Positions 1 through 7,090 are shown, numbered from the stretch's first letter. The stretch: DNA of 10,252 nt from an uncultured Eubacteriales bacterium (GCA_934486915.1 CAKSRC010000038.1:1-10252); one strand, 5' to 3'. Notes: generated by a model not told the origin, from the sequence alone. Made by a program: numbers and translations.

Positions 1-551
1 AATGTCAATATAAATGTGATAAGCAAAATGTATACAAAAATTTTCAAAGTATGTTTCAGCGCAGATTTTAAAACGCCGTCCTCACAACTGCAGTGTTCTT
101 CCTCGCATACCACATGGATGTCCATATCTTTTTCTTTCTTTTTAAAAACATTCACATAAACCAGCTCTGCAAGAAATCCCGAAATGATCGCAATGCAGAC
201 TTTTGCACCAAGAATTTTAATGATTGTTGCCGGTGCGACTGACTCTGAAATGAAAATCGGCAGCATCTCATCCGACGTAGACAAAAATACGGCAAGCAGC
301 GTTCCCACCGTAATGACACGTCCGGCATAAAGGCTGGCCGCTGCTGCTGAAAAACCACATTGCGGCATAATTCCAAGAAGTCCGCCCCACAGCGGTCCGA
401 CTTTCCCTGCATTTTTAATCTTGTTCTGTACTTTTCCGCCTGTCGTGTGCTCTAACAATTCCATTAATAAATAAGTGAAAAACAGAAATGGAAGCAGCTT
501 CACGCTGTCCTCGATCGTGTGTGATAATGTATGTTCTAAAATGTGTAACAT
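1..551 (-). CDS. Putative 10-TM manganese/heavy-metal exporter (ArsP_2-like), N-terminal part
   Basis: This is an integral membrane protein, cut by the window edge after 183 residues with no stop reached. Members of this family (PF11449, often named putative manganese transporter or arsenic efflux protein) are thought to export metal ions across the cytoplasmic membrane. The reading starts MLHILEHTLSHTIEDSVKLL and shows hydrophobic segments at about 16-33, 53-75, 80-100, 110-135 and 169-183. Family-like motifs are GLLGIMPQCGFSAAAA (57-72) and STSDEMLPI (91-99). A charged loop rich in Cys and His (149-157, CEEEHCSCE) could bind metal. The start at 551 is supported by GGAGG at 560-564, 8 bases upstream. 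It is transcribed away from recombinase A from a strong promoter at 666-693. Its GC content is clearly higher than that of the central cargo genes, so it may be chromosomal backbone. The substrate is not determined by sequence. Confidence 0.8.
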   Translation of the reverse strand, partial: MLHILEHTLSHTIEDSVKLLPFLFFTYLLMELLEHTTGGKVQNKIKNAGKVGPLWGGLLGIMPQCGFSAAAASLYAGRVITVGTLLAVFLSTSDEMLPIFISESVAPATIIKILGAKVCIAIISGFLAELVYVNVFKKKEKDMDIHVVCEEEHCSCEDGVLKSALKHTLKIFVYILLITFILT

Positions 552-594
552 AACAAACGCCTCCTGCATTTGGTTGTTTTAATCTTGATTTGTT

Positions 595-649
595 CAAATT
601 GCAAGTTATTTGTCTTTGCATTTTGTATGCATTTGCAAATTGTTTGCAT
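595..649 (-). promoter_or_regulatory. TTTGCA-box cluster in the exporter leader (candidate operator)
   Basis: Between the predicted transcription start (about 658-660) and the exporter gene lie repeated TTTGCA/TGCAAA boxes: TTGCAA at 599-604, TTTGCAT at 615-621, the palindrome ATTTGCAAAT at 631-640 and TTTGCAT at 643-649. TGCAAA-TTG-TTTGCA at 634-648 is a perfect inverted repeat with a 3-base spacer, the shape of a dimeric repressor site. The position downstream of the start site suits repression by a metal sensor, but no regulator is identified here. Confidence 0.4.
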
Positions 650-665
650 TTTGACCGCATTGGTT

Positions 666-693
666 ATTATACACACTTATTCTGCATTGTCAA
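666..693 (-). promoter_or_regulatory. Sigma-A promoter of the metal exporter
   Basis: On the minus strand a perfect TTGACA -35 box (688-693) is followed after 16 bases by a perfect TATAAT -10 box (666-671). This is the best promoter in the window. It predicts a leader of about 107 bases before the exporter start at 551. Confidence 0.7.
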
Positions 694-746
694 TGATTTT
701 TAACCGAAAATAAATTTGCTTTTTCAAAAATTTTCTTTTCTTCTTT

Positions 747-775
747 TTAGCAAGCCACTTTTCCTCTGCTAATAT
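747..775 (+). promoter_or_regulatory. Candidate promoter of recombinase A
   Basis: TTAGCA (747-752) is followed after 17 bases by TAATAT (770-775), which is preceded by TGC and so forms an extended -10 element. The recombinase A start codon follows 27 bases after the -10 box, so the leader is short. Confidence 0.45.
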
Positions 776-802
776 AAAAATAAAAAGCGAGGAACACATA
801 CC

Positions 803-1726
803 ATGAAATTACACGATACCCAGATCACAAACTATCTTGCATTTTGCAAATCACAAAAGTGCTTAGACGACAAAACAATTCGCGCCTATAAAATTGATCT
901 CACACATTTTGCTTCCACAATGCCTGCCGAGACTTCCTTATACGACATCACTTCCCGGCAGATAGAATCCTATATTGCACATCTGCATTCCATCTACAAG
1001 CCTAAAACTGCCAAAAGAAAAATTGCATCCCTCAAAGCATTTTTCCACTATTGCGAATTTTATGAATTTATCGAAAGAAATCCCTTTGACAAAATCCAGA
1101 TCCGCTTTCGGGAACCTGTTATTCTCCCAAAAACCATTCCGTTACAGACATTAGAACTTTTTCTCTCCACAATATACACTCAGCGGCAGCTTGCAACCAC
1201 ATCTTACCAGCAAAAAAATGCTCTGCGTGACGCTGCCGTAATTGAACTGCTCTTTGCCACCGGAATCCGCATTTCCGAACTGTGCAGTTTAAAATCCTGC
1301 AATGTCAACCTGAATGACAATTTTGTCCTGATTTATGGAAAAGGCTCTAAAGAACGTAAACTGCAGATTGGAAACGATAACGTGCTAAAAACTTTAAATG
1401 AATACAAAAACACTTTTTCCAAAGAAATAGAAAACTGTGGTCATTTTTTTGCAAATCAGTCCCGAAAACCTTTATCCGATCAGAGTGTCCGAAGAATGAT
1501 CCAAAAGTATGCCTCTCTCGCCGGTATCGATCAGCACATTACGCCTCACATGTTCCGTCATACCTTTGCCAGCTCCCTGCTTGATGCAGATGTCGATATC
1601 CGGTACATACAGGAAATGTTAGGACACAGTTCTATTACTACGACCCAGATTTATACACATGTCACGCTCGCCAAACAAAAAATGATACTGACAACAAAGC
1701 ATCCGCGAAATGGATTTTCTATTTGA
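803..1726 (+). CDS. Tyrosine recombinase A (XerC/D-like)
   Basis: This is a 307-residue site-specific recombinase that should cut and rejoin DNA at short paired sites through a covalent 3'-phosphotyrosine. The N-terminal core-binding (SAM-like) domain spans about 5-90. The catalytic domain spans about 110-300 and has all expected residues: Arg156 (FATGIRISEL), Lys180 in GKGSKE, His249 and Arg252 in HMFRH, His275 in LGHSS and Tyr284 in IYTHV. The length is typical of XerC/XerD. It is not the obvious housekeeping Xer, because a clear paralogue (recombinase B, 8963-9895) lies in the same window and the gene borders a cargo block. The ATG at 803 has GAGGAA just upstream. No terminator is seen after the stop, and a 51-bp inverted repeat copy begins 28 bases later, making that repeat a natural candidate substrate. 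The exact sites used are inferred. Confidence 0.9.
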   Translation: MKLHDTQITNYLAFCKSQKCLDDKTIRAYKIDLTHFASTMPAETSLYDITSRQIESYIAHLHSIYKPKTAKRKIASLKAFFHYCEFYEFIERNPFDKIQIRFREPVILPKTIPLQTLELFLSTIYTQRQLATTSYQQKNALRDAAVIELLFATGIRISELCSLKSCNVNLNDNFVLIYGKGSKERKLQIGNDNVLKTLNEYKNTFSKEIENCGHFFANQSRKPLSDQSVRRMIQKYASLAGIDQHITPHMFRHTFASSLLDADVDIRYIQEMLGHSSITTTQIYTHVTLAKQKMILTTKHPRNGFSI

Positions 1727-1754
1727 GGGAAAGACGGATTGGAGGGAAGTGATA

Positions 1755-1805
1755 GATAATCATATATTATTTTACGAATTGTACAAAGGATAGCACAAAA
1801 TTATC
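1755..1805 (+). repeat. 51-bp inverted repeat, left copy (IR-L)
   Basis: All 51 bases match the reverse complement of 6859-6909, and identity stops sharply at both ends. The unit begins GATAAT and ends ATTATC, which are themselves reverse complements. Inside it, TTGTAC (1779-1784) and GCACAA (1793-1798) form near-inverted arms around an 8-base centre AAAGGATA, a layout resembling a tyrosine recombinase core site. It lies between recombinase A and the carbamoyltransferase. Confidence 0.95.
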
Positions 1806-1821
1806 TAACGACATACAGGGG

Positions 1822-1851
1822 TTGTACGCTCATGTTAATTTTTACTATTAA
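1822..1851 (+). promoter_or_regulatory. Possible internal promoter of the carbamoyltransferase
   Basis: TTGTAC (1822-1827), an 18-base spacer and TATTAA (1846-1851) form a weak promoter-like pair just inside IR-L. If active, it would move with the segment on inversion. Read-through from recombinase A is an alternative source of transcription. Confidence 0.25.
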
Positions 1852-1892
1852 TAAAAATAATAAATAAAAGCATATTTGGAGGAGTATTTTTT

Positions 1893-3560
1893 ATGGAAGA
1901 AAAATTTGTACTAGGAATTCATGTTGGTCATGACAGATCTGTTGCTCTTATCAAAAATGGTAATGTTGTAGGAAACATCGCACAAGAGCGTCTAGATAGA
2001 ATAAAACACTCTCGCTCAATAGAACTTCCTTTCGAGTCTATAGATGCTCTTTTAAAATATCAACATATAGAAATACAGAATGTGAATTGTGTAGGGTTAT
2101 CTGGGGATGCAATGGAAGCAGAAAATATTTTAAATACAATCAAATCCGAACTTTATATACATTACAACTGTAAAATTCCTGTATATTTTGTATCCCATCA
2201 TGATTCTCATGCTTATGCAGTATTTTTTTCTTCTGGTTTCCCTAATTCACTTATTTTTATTGCTGATGGTGGTGGCGATTACTACAGCAATTGTACAGAA
2301 GCAGAAAGCTTGTATGTTGCAAATGAATCAAATATTTCTCTTGTAAAAAAACGTCTTCAAGCTCCTACTATCCGAAGAATGGGAAATGAAAGTAATTATT
2401 TATTACCATACATGCCATCTGCTGTCCGCTTACAGGAAATAAGTATTGCCAGAAAATATGAGCAATTTACATATTTATTAGGCTTTGGTTGGGGACAGGC
2501 TGGTAAAACAATGGGATTAGCCTCATACGGAGAAAGTCTCATAGATTTTTCAGACTTAAATTATAAAGACCTAGAATATTCTCTTAAGTATGCAGATTAT
2601 TTAGAAGATATATTTGTACTACAGCAATTATCTAAAAAAAATCATCATAATTATATACAAGAAAATGCTGCAGATATAGCACAAACAGTGCAAGAATATA
2701 CAGAAAAGGCTGTCATCACACTTATTAAAAATTTAGTAAAAAAGTATCATGCCGAATATCTTTGCCTAGGTGGTGGACTGTTTTTAAATTGCCTATTGAA
2801 CCAAAAAATATTGGAAAACTGTAATTTAAAAGAAGTATTCATTTTCCCAGCATCCGGCGATGACGGACAGGCTATCGGAAATGCTTTTTATGCGTATAAA
2901 AAACATTTTCCTCAAATGCCTAATCCGCAGATTAAACTTCCATATCTTGGTTTTTCTTATTCGAATTCAGAAATTGAAAATGAGTTAAAGGCTTGGAACT
3001 TGAATTACAGTTTTTTTGAAGATGATGTGCTTGCACGGATAATAGCACAGGCAATTTTTGATAATAAAATCGTAGCATTCCATCGAGGTCGCACAGAAAT
3101 TGGACCTAGAGCATTATGTCACAGAAGTATTTTAGCCAATCCAACTAATCCTAATATGAAAGACATAATCAATAATCGTATTAAGCATCGAGAAAATTTT
3201 CGACCTTTTGCACCTGTAGTTACAAAAGAAATGGAATATGAAATATTTGATTTAAAACAATCCTCTCCATATATGCTGTTAGCACCTACTGTAAAAAAAG
3301 AGTATCGTGATAAATTGCCTTCCATTACGCATGTTGATAATACAGCTAGAGTACAGTCTGTTTCAAAAGAAACAGAGCCTTTTGTACATTTACTACTTAA
3401 TGAATTTGCTATGCTGTCAGGGGTGCCTGTTCTTATTAATACATCGTTCAATGTAGCAGGACAACCAATAGTGGAACGACCAATTGATGCTATCCAAACG
3501 TTTATCAATAATGATATGGACATTCTTGTTATTGGAAATTATTGGATTTCCAAAAATTAG
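1893..3560 (+). CDS. NodU/CmcH-family O-carbamoyltransferase
   Basis: Family members move a carbamoyl group from carbamoyl phosphate, via carbamoyl-AMP, onto a hydroxyl of a sugar, antibiotic or nucleotide (NodU, CmcH, TobZ). The 555 residues are of normal length and cover both domains. The Kae1-like N-terminal domain (about 5-340) has GIHVGHDRSVALI, the metal-site motif HHDSHAY (102-108), GKTMGLASYG (204-213) and CLGGGLFLN (291-299). The YrdC-like C-terminal domain (about 350-553) has GRTEIGPRAL (399-408), RSILANP, FRPFAP (436-441) and INTSFN (515-520). Usual glycines are replaced in GPRALCHRS and VDNTARVQ, so it is a divergent member. GGAGGAG at 1878-1884 fixes the start, 8 bases away. The gene stands alone, without biosynthetic neighbours, and overlaps the 3' end of the opposing STAND gene. 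Its acceptor is unknown; a role in defence or in modifying DNA, nucleotide or cell-surface targets is only inferred. Confidence 0.88.
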   Translation: MEEKFVLGIHVGHDRSVALIKNGNVVGNIAQERLDRIKHSRSIELPFESIDALLKYQHIEIQNVNCVGLSGDAMEAENILNTIKSELYIHYNCKIPVYFVSHHDSHAYAVFFSSGFPNSLIFIADGGGDYYSNCTEAESLYVANESNISLVKKRLQAPTIRRMGNESNYLLPYMPSAVRLQEISIARKYEQFTYLLGFGWGQAGKTMGLASYGESLIDFSDLNYKDLEYSLKYADYLEDIFVLQQLSKKNHHNYIQENAADIAQTVQEYTEKAVITLIKNLVKKYHAEYLCLGGGLFLNCLLNQKILENCNLKEVFIFPASGDDGQAIGNAFYAYKKHFPQMPNPQIKLPYLGFSYSNSEIENELKAWNLNYSFFEDDVLARIIAQAIFDNKIVAFHRGRTEIGPRALCHRSILANPTNPNMKDIINNRIKHRENFRPFAPVVTKEMEYEIFDLKQSSPYMLLAPTVKKEYRDKLPSITHVDNTARVQSVSKETEPFVHLLLNEFAMLSGVPVLINTSFNVAGQPIVERPIDAIQTFINNDMDILVIGNYWISKN

Positions 3561-6500
3561 CTTATAATTATATAATAACCAGTACTGTCTTGGAGTGCAT
3601 ATTCTTCCAATGATTTTCCAAAAAGAATGGTCTGTTTATCTTTCAAGAAAGATAAGTTGTGCCATTCTTTTTGATATGTTTCCAGATTTGTATGACACTC
3701 ATATTGACACAAATATTTACTACAATTAAAATCACAAGAATCCACATTATCTGCTAATGATATTTGACTTATTAAACTGTAAAAATTTTTTTCAGATTGA
3801 TTTTGTCTATAAAAAAACATAACATTTGTTAATGCTAACATATTGCCATATGTGACATCACAATTTCCAAGATAATTCAAATTTTGTTTTCTTAACATAT
3901 TGAATACTGTATCAAATAAACTTTTTTGCTTCGAAATATCTTCTTTTTGACGAATCATAATAATTGCCAGCAAGGAATAAAATTGCCAAATATATGTACT
4001 TATACCGAATTTTATACTAGCATCAATTCCCTTTTCAATGTATTTTTTTGTGACAATATACTTTTCATTTTTTATTTCAAGGAAATAATGTAATACTGCT
4101 GATAACATATACAAACGAATCACGGAATTTGCAAAATTATTTTTGATACAAATATCTAATAATTTTTCTGTTTCAATCATCAAATTTTGTAAATGTTCTT
4201 CGTCATTTTTTTGTGATTCAAGCAATCTCATAATCAACAAACTCACATCATTATGACATTTTATACGATATGCTTTTTCTTTTGATAAAAGTTTATCTGC
4301 TCTATCAAGAAATTTTTTATATTCAGATTTATCATTATAAAAATATAATTTAGCCGTGGTTATGTAACTAAGTGCTTGTAAATTCGAATCGTCTAATTCA
4401 TTAGCTAACGATAACGATAATTTACAATAATTTCGTGCAATATCAAATGAATTATATTTAATGTAAATATTTGATAATTTATCATACATATCAAAAACAG
4501 CTTTTTTATCACAATTATTAATATTTAAAATTGTTTCAGAAAGCAAATCTAATAATATTATTTCACTTTTTTTTAATTGTCCGGCATTAATGTAACTATG
4601 TGCCATTTGCTCTTTAAGAAAAAAAACAAATTGAGGATCATTCTGGAAATTTTTATTTGATTGTAGTTTGCGTTGCGCCCATTGGCATATTCCAACAGCT
4701 TCATATGGAGTATGATAATGAAGTGCAATATATATTTTACAAGCAACAATATTCTTTTTTTGTTCATATTTTGCACAGACATTGTATATATCTTCTAAGT
4801 ATATGTAATAATTTTGATTAATGTTAATGGATGAATAATTTACGATATTGTTTATGTCTGATATTGCACCTGAAAAATATAAGCGAGCATTTTTTTTATC
4901 ATTTATCCAGAAATAAAGCTGTCCTTTTTTTAGTACGTCCATTTTATCAAATACATATGGCGTATTAAGTAAATAGTTTGCTACTTCTTTTTTGGCTTCT
5001 TTATTACTTTTTAATCTATTACTTATATATAAGTACAAACTTTCATGTATAAAAGAATATCCACCCGATGCAAGTATAATATACCTTCGTTCTAATAAGA
5101 TTCTATATAAATCCTCTCGACCTTCGAAAAAAGCATTAACAAAATAGTCTGAAAAACTCATTCCAAGATATGAAGCTGTATAAAGAAACCTAAGAACATC
5201 ATCACCACATTTCTGTTCAACCAGATGCTGAACTCGTTGATCATATATTTCTTCCATATTTTTGGGAATATATAAATGATTAGAAAAACTTTCTGTATTT
5301 TCTATACCAACGGTAGTTCTATTTAATAGATATACTAGTTTTAAATCTAGCATATATTCAATAACCTGGATAATAAACAGTGGAATATTATTGCTTAATG
5401 AATGTATCTTTTTTAAAGCAAGCATAGGAATTCCACGTACAATTGACTTTATCAGCTGAATTGCTTCAGAGTTATCTAATGCTTCTAACGAAATAACGTT
5501 GGATTGGTAAGTTTCCTTGCAAAACTCCACAAAAGAAAAATAGTCTACATTCCCAGCGGAAAAATCATCACGACCAACAAGAATCAGCGTCAATCCTGGC
5601 GGACAATCTGTTTCTAACAATTTTCGAACATTATTTAAAATTTCAATAGGTGCATTATGAAGATCATCCAAAACAATCACATATTTACGATAACTGGTAT
5701 CAATGTTTATAAAGATATCCTGTAGCGAGTCGCAAGTAACATTATCTGATAAATACCCCCCTTTTTTCATTTCTTTTTGTAGCTGAAGCAATACATTTTT
5801 ATCTTTTTCCACGGGTATTCTGCAAAAATTTATCTCCCTACCTGCAATTTCAGATAATACTTCATCAATAATTCTGGTTTTTCCAACTCCAGCTTCCCCT
5901 ATAAGAAAGTATATATGATTGGATGTCTTTTTAATAATTCCATCCTTTATTAATTTAATAATCTTCTTGTTTTTTTCACCAATCAATTCAGGTCTGAAAT
6001 CACATGAAATTTTTATTCCCTTTACTTGTATACAAGTATCCAAAGTGTTACTTTTTACATTTAAAATCAGATCATCAATTCCATCAAAAAAATTTTTTAT
6101 AGCAATGAGTTTCAAACAACATGAATTATTTGAATCTACAATACATTCTATATCGTCCAAATCAAGATTCCAGTTTCTGTCTGTGTTAACAGTCATAGAA
6201 ACTGTTTGAGGACTATTCGAATAATTTCTTATCCAAAAATATATTTCGTATGCATTTTTTGATTCAATAATACATGAATTAGCTTGATACTCAATATATA
6301 TTTTGTCAAAATTATCAGGAGTGTTTGTATTTCCTACCATTGCATTGTTTTGGAGTAAATACTTTTTCAGAAGATATTGATCAATTAAAACGAATTCTAT
6401 TCCTAATTTTTCAGCTTCTTCCTTAAAATGATAATACGAATATGGAACAATTGTAGTATTAGTAATAAGAACATAATATCCCACATTTTCTTCTTTAATT

Positions 6501-6847
6501 CGAGATAAGTTCCCAGCAAAACTATTATATGATATTTTATTATGATTTGAACTTTTACATTCAATATATATTCTCAAATTATTTCGATCTTTTAAATAAA
6601 AGTTAGTTCCTAAAATATTTTCTAATGCTACAGGCGATTCTAAAATAATGTCTTTTCCATTATCTTTCACTTTAGGTGTGCGATAAATTTTAGTACCAAA
6701 ATCATAATACTTGCACAACTCCTTTGATAATATATTGAAAATGTGATTTTCAAACTCTAATCCCAAACTTTTGTCCAAGCTCCATTCATTATCATTCAAA
6801 TTAGGTCCTTCTATATATGTTTGTCCTAACAAAATATTTTCCTCCAT
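3557..6847 (-). CDS. STAND ATPase with N-terminal PD-(D/E)XK nuclease-like domain (Avs-like defence candidate)
   Basis: This 1096-residue cytoplasmic protein is built like an antiviral STAND sensor: effector, NTPase switch, repeat sensor. Residues about 25-165 look Mrr-like, with GKDIIL (Asp66), a strand carrying YIECKSS (Glu96, Lys98) and a following YYVLITN strand. Residues about 183-283 form a beta-rich, Ig-like linker. The P-loop domain (about 290-500) has GEAGVGKT (317-324), Walker B VIVLDDLH (390-397), a sensor-like LILVGRD (421-427) and NNIPLFI (486-492). Residues from about 540 on are helical, with TPR-like pairs near 740-840. A Cys cluster lies at 1038-1051. I would expect nuclease activation after sensing a phage product. 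The first ATG (6847, used for numbering) has no ribosome site; GGAGG at 6841-6845 instead favours TTG at 6832. Codons are very AT-rich, suggesting transfer. A MalT-like regulator is less likely because no DNA-binding domain is seen. Confidence 0.8.
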   Translation of the reverse strand: MEENILLGQTYIEGPNLNDNEWSLDKSLGLEFENHIFNILSKELCKYYDFGTKIYRTPKVKDNGKDIILESPVALENILGTNFYLKDRNNLRIYIECKSSNHNKISYNSFAGNLSRIKEENVGYYVLITNTTIVPYSYYHFKEEAEKLGIEFVLIDQYLLKKYLLQNNAMVGNTNTPDNFDKIYIEYQANSCIIESKNAYEIYFWIRNYSNSPQTVSMTVNTDRNWNLDLDDIECIVDSNNSCCLKLIAIKNFFDGIDDLILNVKSNTLDTCIQVKGIKISCDFRPELIGEKNKKIIKLIKDGIIKKTSNHIYFLIGEAGVGKTRIIDEVLSEIAGREINFCRIPVEKDKNVLLQLQKEMKKGGYLSDNVTCDSLQDIFINIDTSYRKYVIVLDDLHNAPIEILNNVRKLLETDCPPGLTLILVGRDDFSAGNVDYFSFVEFCKETYQSNVISLEALDNSEAIQLIKSIVRGIPMLALKKIHSLSNNIPLFIIQVIEYMLDLKLVYLLNRTTVGIENTESFSNHLYIPKNMEEIYDQRVQHLVEQKCGDDVLRFLYTASYLGMSFSDYFVNAFFEGREDLYRILLERRYIILASGGYSFIHESLYLYISNRLKSNKEAKKEVANYLLNTPYVFDKMDVLKKGQLYFWINDKKNARLYFSGAISDINNIVNYSSININQNYYIYLEDIYNVCAKYEQKKNIVACKIYIALHYHTPYEAVGICQWAQRKLQSNKNFQNDPQFVFFLKEQMAHSYINAGQLKKSEIILLDLLSETILNINNCDKKAVFDMYDKLSNIYIKYNSFDIARNYCKLSLSLANELDDSNLQALSYITTAKLYFYNDKSEYKKFLDRADKLLSKEKAYRIKCHNDVSLLIMRLLESQKNDEEHLQNLMIETEKLLDICIKNNFANSVIRLYMLSAVLHYFLEIKNEKYIVTKKYIEKGIDASIKFGISTYIWQFYSLLAIIMIRQKEDISKQKSLFDTVFNMLRKQNLNYLGNCDVTYGNMLALTNVMFFYRQNQSEKNFYSLISQISLADNVDSCDFNCSKYLCQYECHTNLETYQKEWHNLSFLKDKQTILFGKSLEEYALQDSTGYYIIIS
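3620..3672. terminator. Nested hairpin inside the 3' end of the STAND gene; likely carbamoyltransferase terminator
   Basis: An 11-bp perfect outer stem (3620-3630 with 3662-3672) encloses a 9-bp perfect inner stem (3636-3644 with 3647-3655) with a 2-base gap between its arms. The outer stem is A-rich then T-rich, so a run of T ends it on both strands. It starts 60 bases after the carbamoyltransferase stop and can end that transcript. It also lies in codons about 1059-1076 of the STAND gene, 20 codons before that gene's stop. The inner loop is tight and the outer stem has unpaired flanks, so it is not a textbook terminator. Confidence 0.5.
6841..6845 (-). promoter_or_regulatory. Ribosome binding site pointing to a TTG start for the STAND gene
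   Basis: GGAGG falls inside codons 1-3 of the ATG reading and sits exactly 8 bases before an in-frame TTG at 6830-6832. The carbamoyltransferase has the same 8-base spacing. The ATG at 6847 has no comparable site upstream, so the protein probably starts five residues later. Confidence 0.55.
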
Positions 6848-6858
6848 CAGACAATGCG

Positions 6859-6909
6859 GATAATTTTGTGCTATCCTTTGTACAATTCGTAAAATAATAT
6901 ATGATTATC
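6859..6909 (-). repeat. 51-bp inverted repeat, right copy (IR-R)
   Basis: Exact reverse complement of IR-L (1755-1805) over 51 bases. It ends 11 bases before the STAND gene's first ATG and starts about 10 bases after the -10 box of the promoter at 6920-6948, so it would form most of that gene's leader RNA. The core-like arms and the GATAAT/ATTATC ends are as described for IR-L. Confidence 0.95.
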
Positions 6910-6919
6910 ATTCATTTTT

Positions 6920-6948
6920 ATAATACTCCAAACTTTGACTACAATCAA
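6920..6948 (-). promoter_or_regulatory. Promoter of the STAND gene, outside the inverted repeat
   Basis: On the minus strand TTGATT (6943-6948) and TATTAT (6920-6925) are separated by 17 bases. The predicted start, near 6913, is just outside IR-R. The promoter would therefore stay fixed if the segment inverted, and would then drive the carbamoyltransferase. Confidence 0.55.
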
Positions 6949-7090
6949 GCCTTTTGTATGCATTTCTCGCACAAATAGTTATTCCTGTGTTTTGTTATCC
7001 ATTGCAGTCTATTTTAATTCAATAATTGTATGTTTTTGCACTATTTGTCATCTTTTATCAAACATGTTGTGTGTTTTCTCGGTAATTTAA

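Larger units (their letters stand above)
1755..6909. mobile_element. Candidate invertible segment holding a carbamoyltransferase and a STAND nuclease
   Basis: Perfect 51-bp repeats in opposite orientation end a segment with 5053 bases between them. It holds exactly two complete convergent genes, with both start regions next to the repeats. A tyrosine recombinase acting on inverted sites produces inversion, and one such gene ends 28 bases outside the left repeat. The repeats and gene order are directly visible; that the segment inverts, and which recombinase does it, are inference. Alternatively the repeats could be remnants of an insertion or a shared regulatory leader. Confidence 0.5.

Noticed and set aside
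152..660. Two open reading frames on the minus strand in the exporter region
   Set aside because: They are out of frame with the real membrane protein that reads 551 to 1, lack family features, and the upper one runs across the promoter and leader.
1755..1805. Reading the 51-bp repeat as an insertion-sequence terminal repeat
   Set aside because: No transposase lies between the copies, the enclosed genes are not mobility genes, and no target-site duplication is seen at the outer ends.
3119..3523. Minus-strand reading frame inside the carbamoyltransferase gene
   Set aside because: It is antisense to the conserved C-terminal domain, with no recognisable protein features.
4573..6209. Short frames inside the STAND gene on both strands (4573-4782 minus, 5919-6209 plus)
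   Set aside because: They overlap continuous STAND coding sequence, including the P-loop region, and lack ribosome sites.
6954..6974. TTGTAT-9-GCACAA, resembling the core arms of the 51-bp repeat
   Set aside because: The spacing is 9 rather than 8 and the flanks do not match, so chance is likely in AT-rich DNA.
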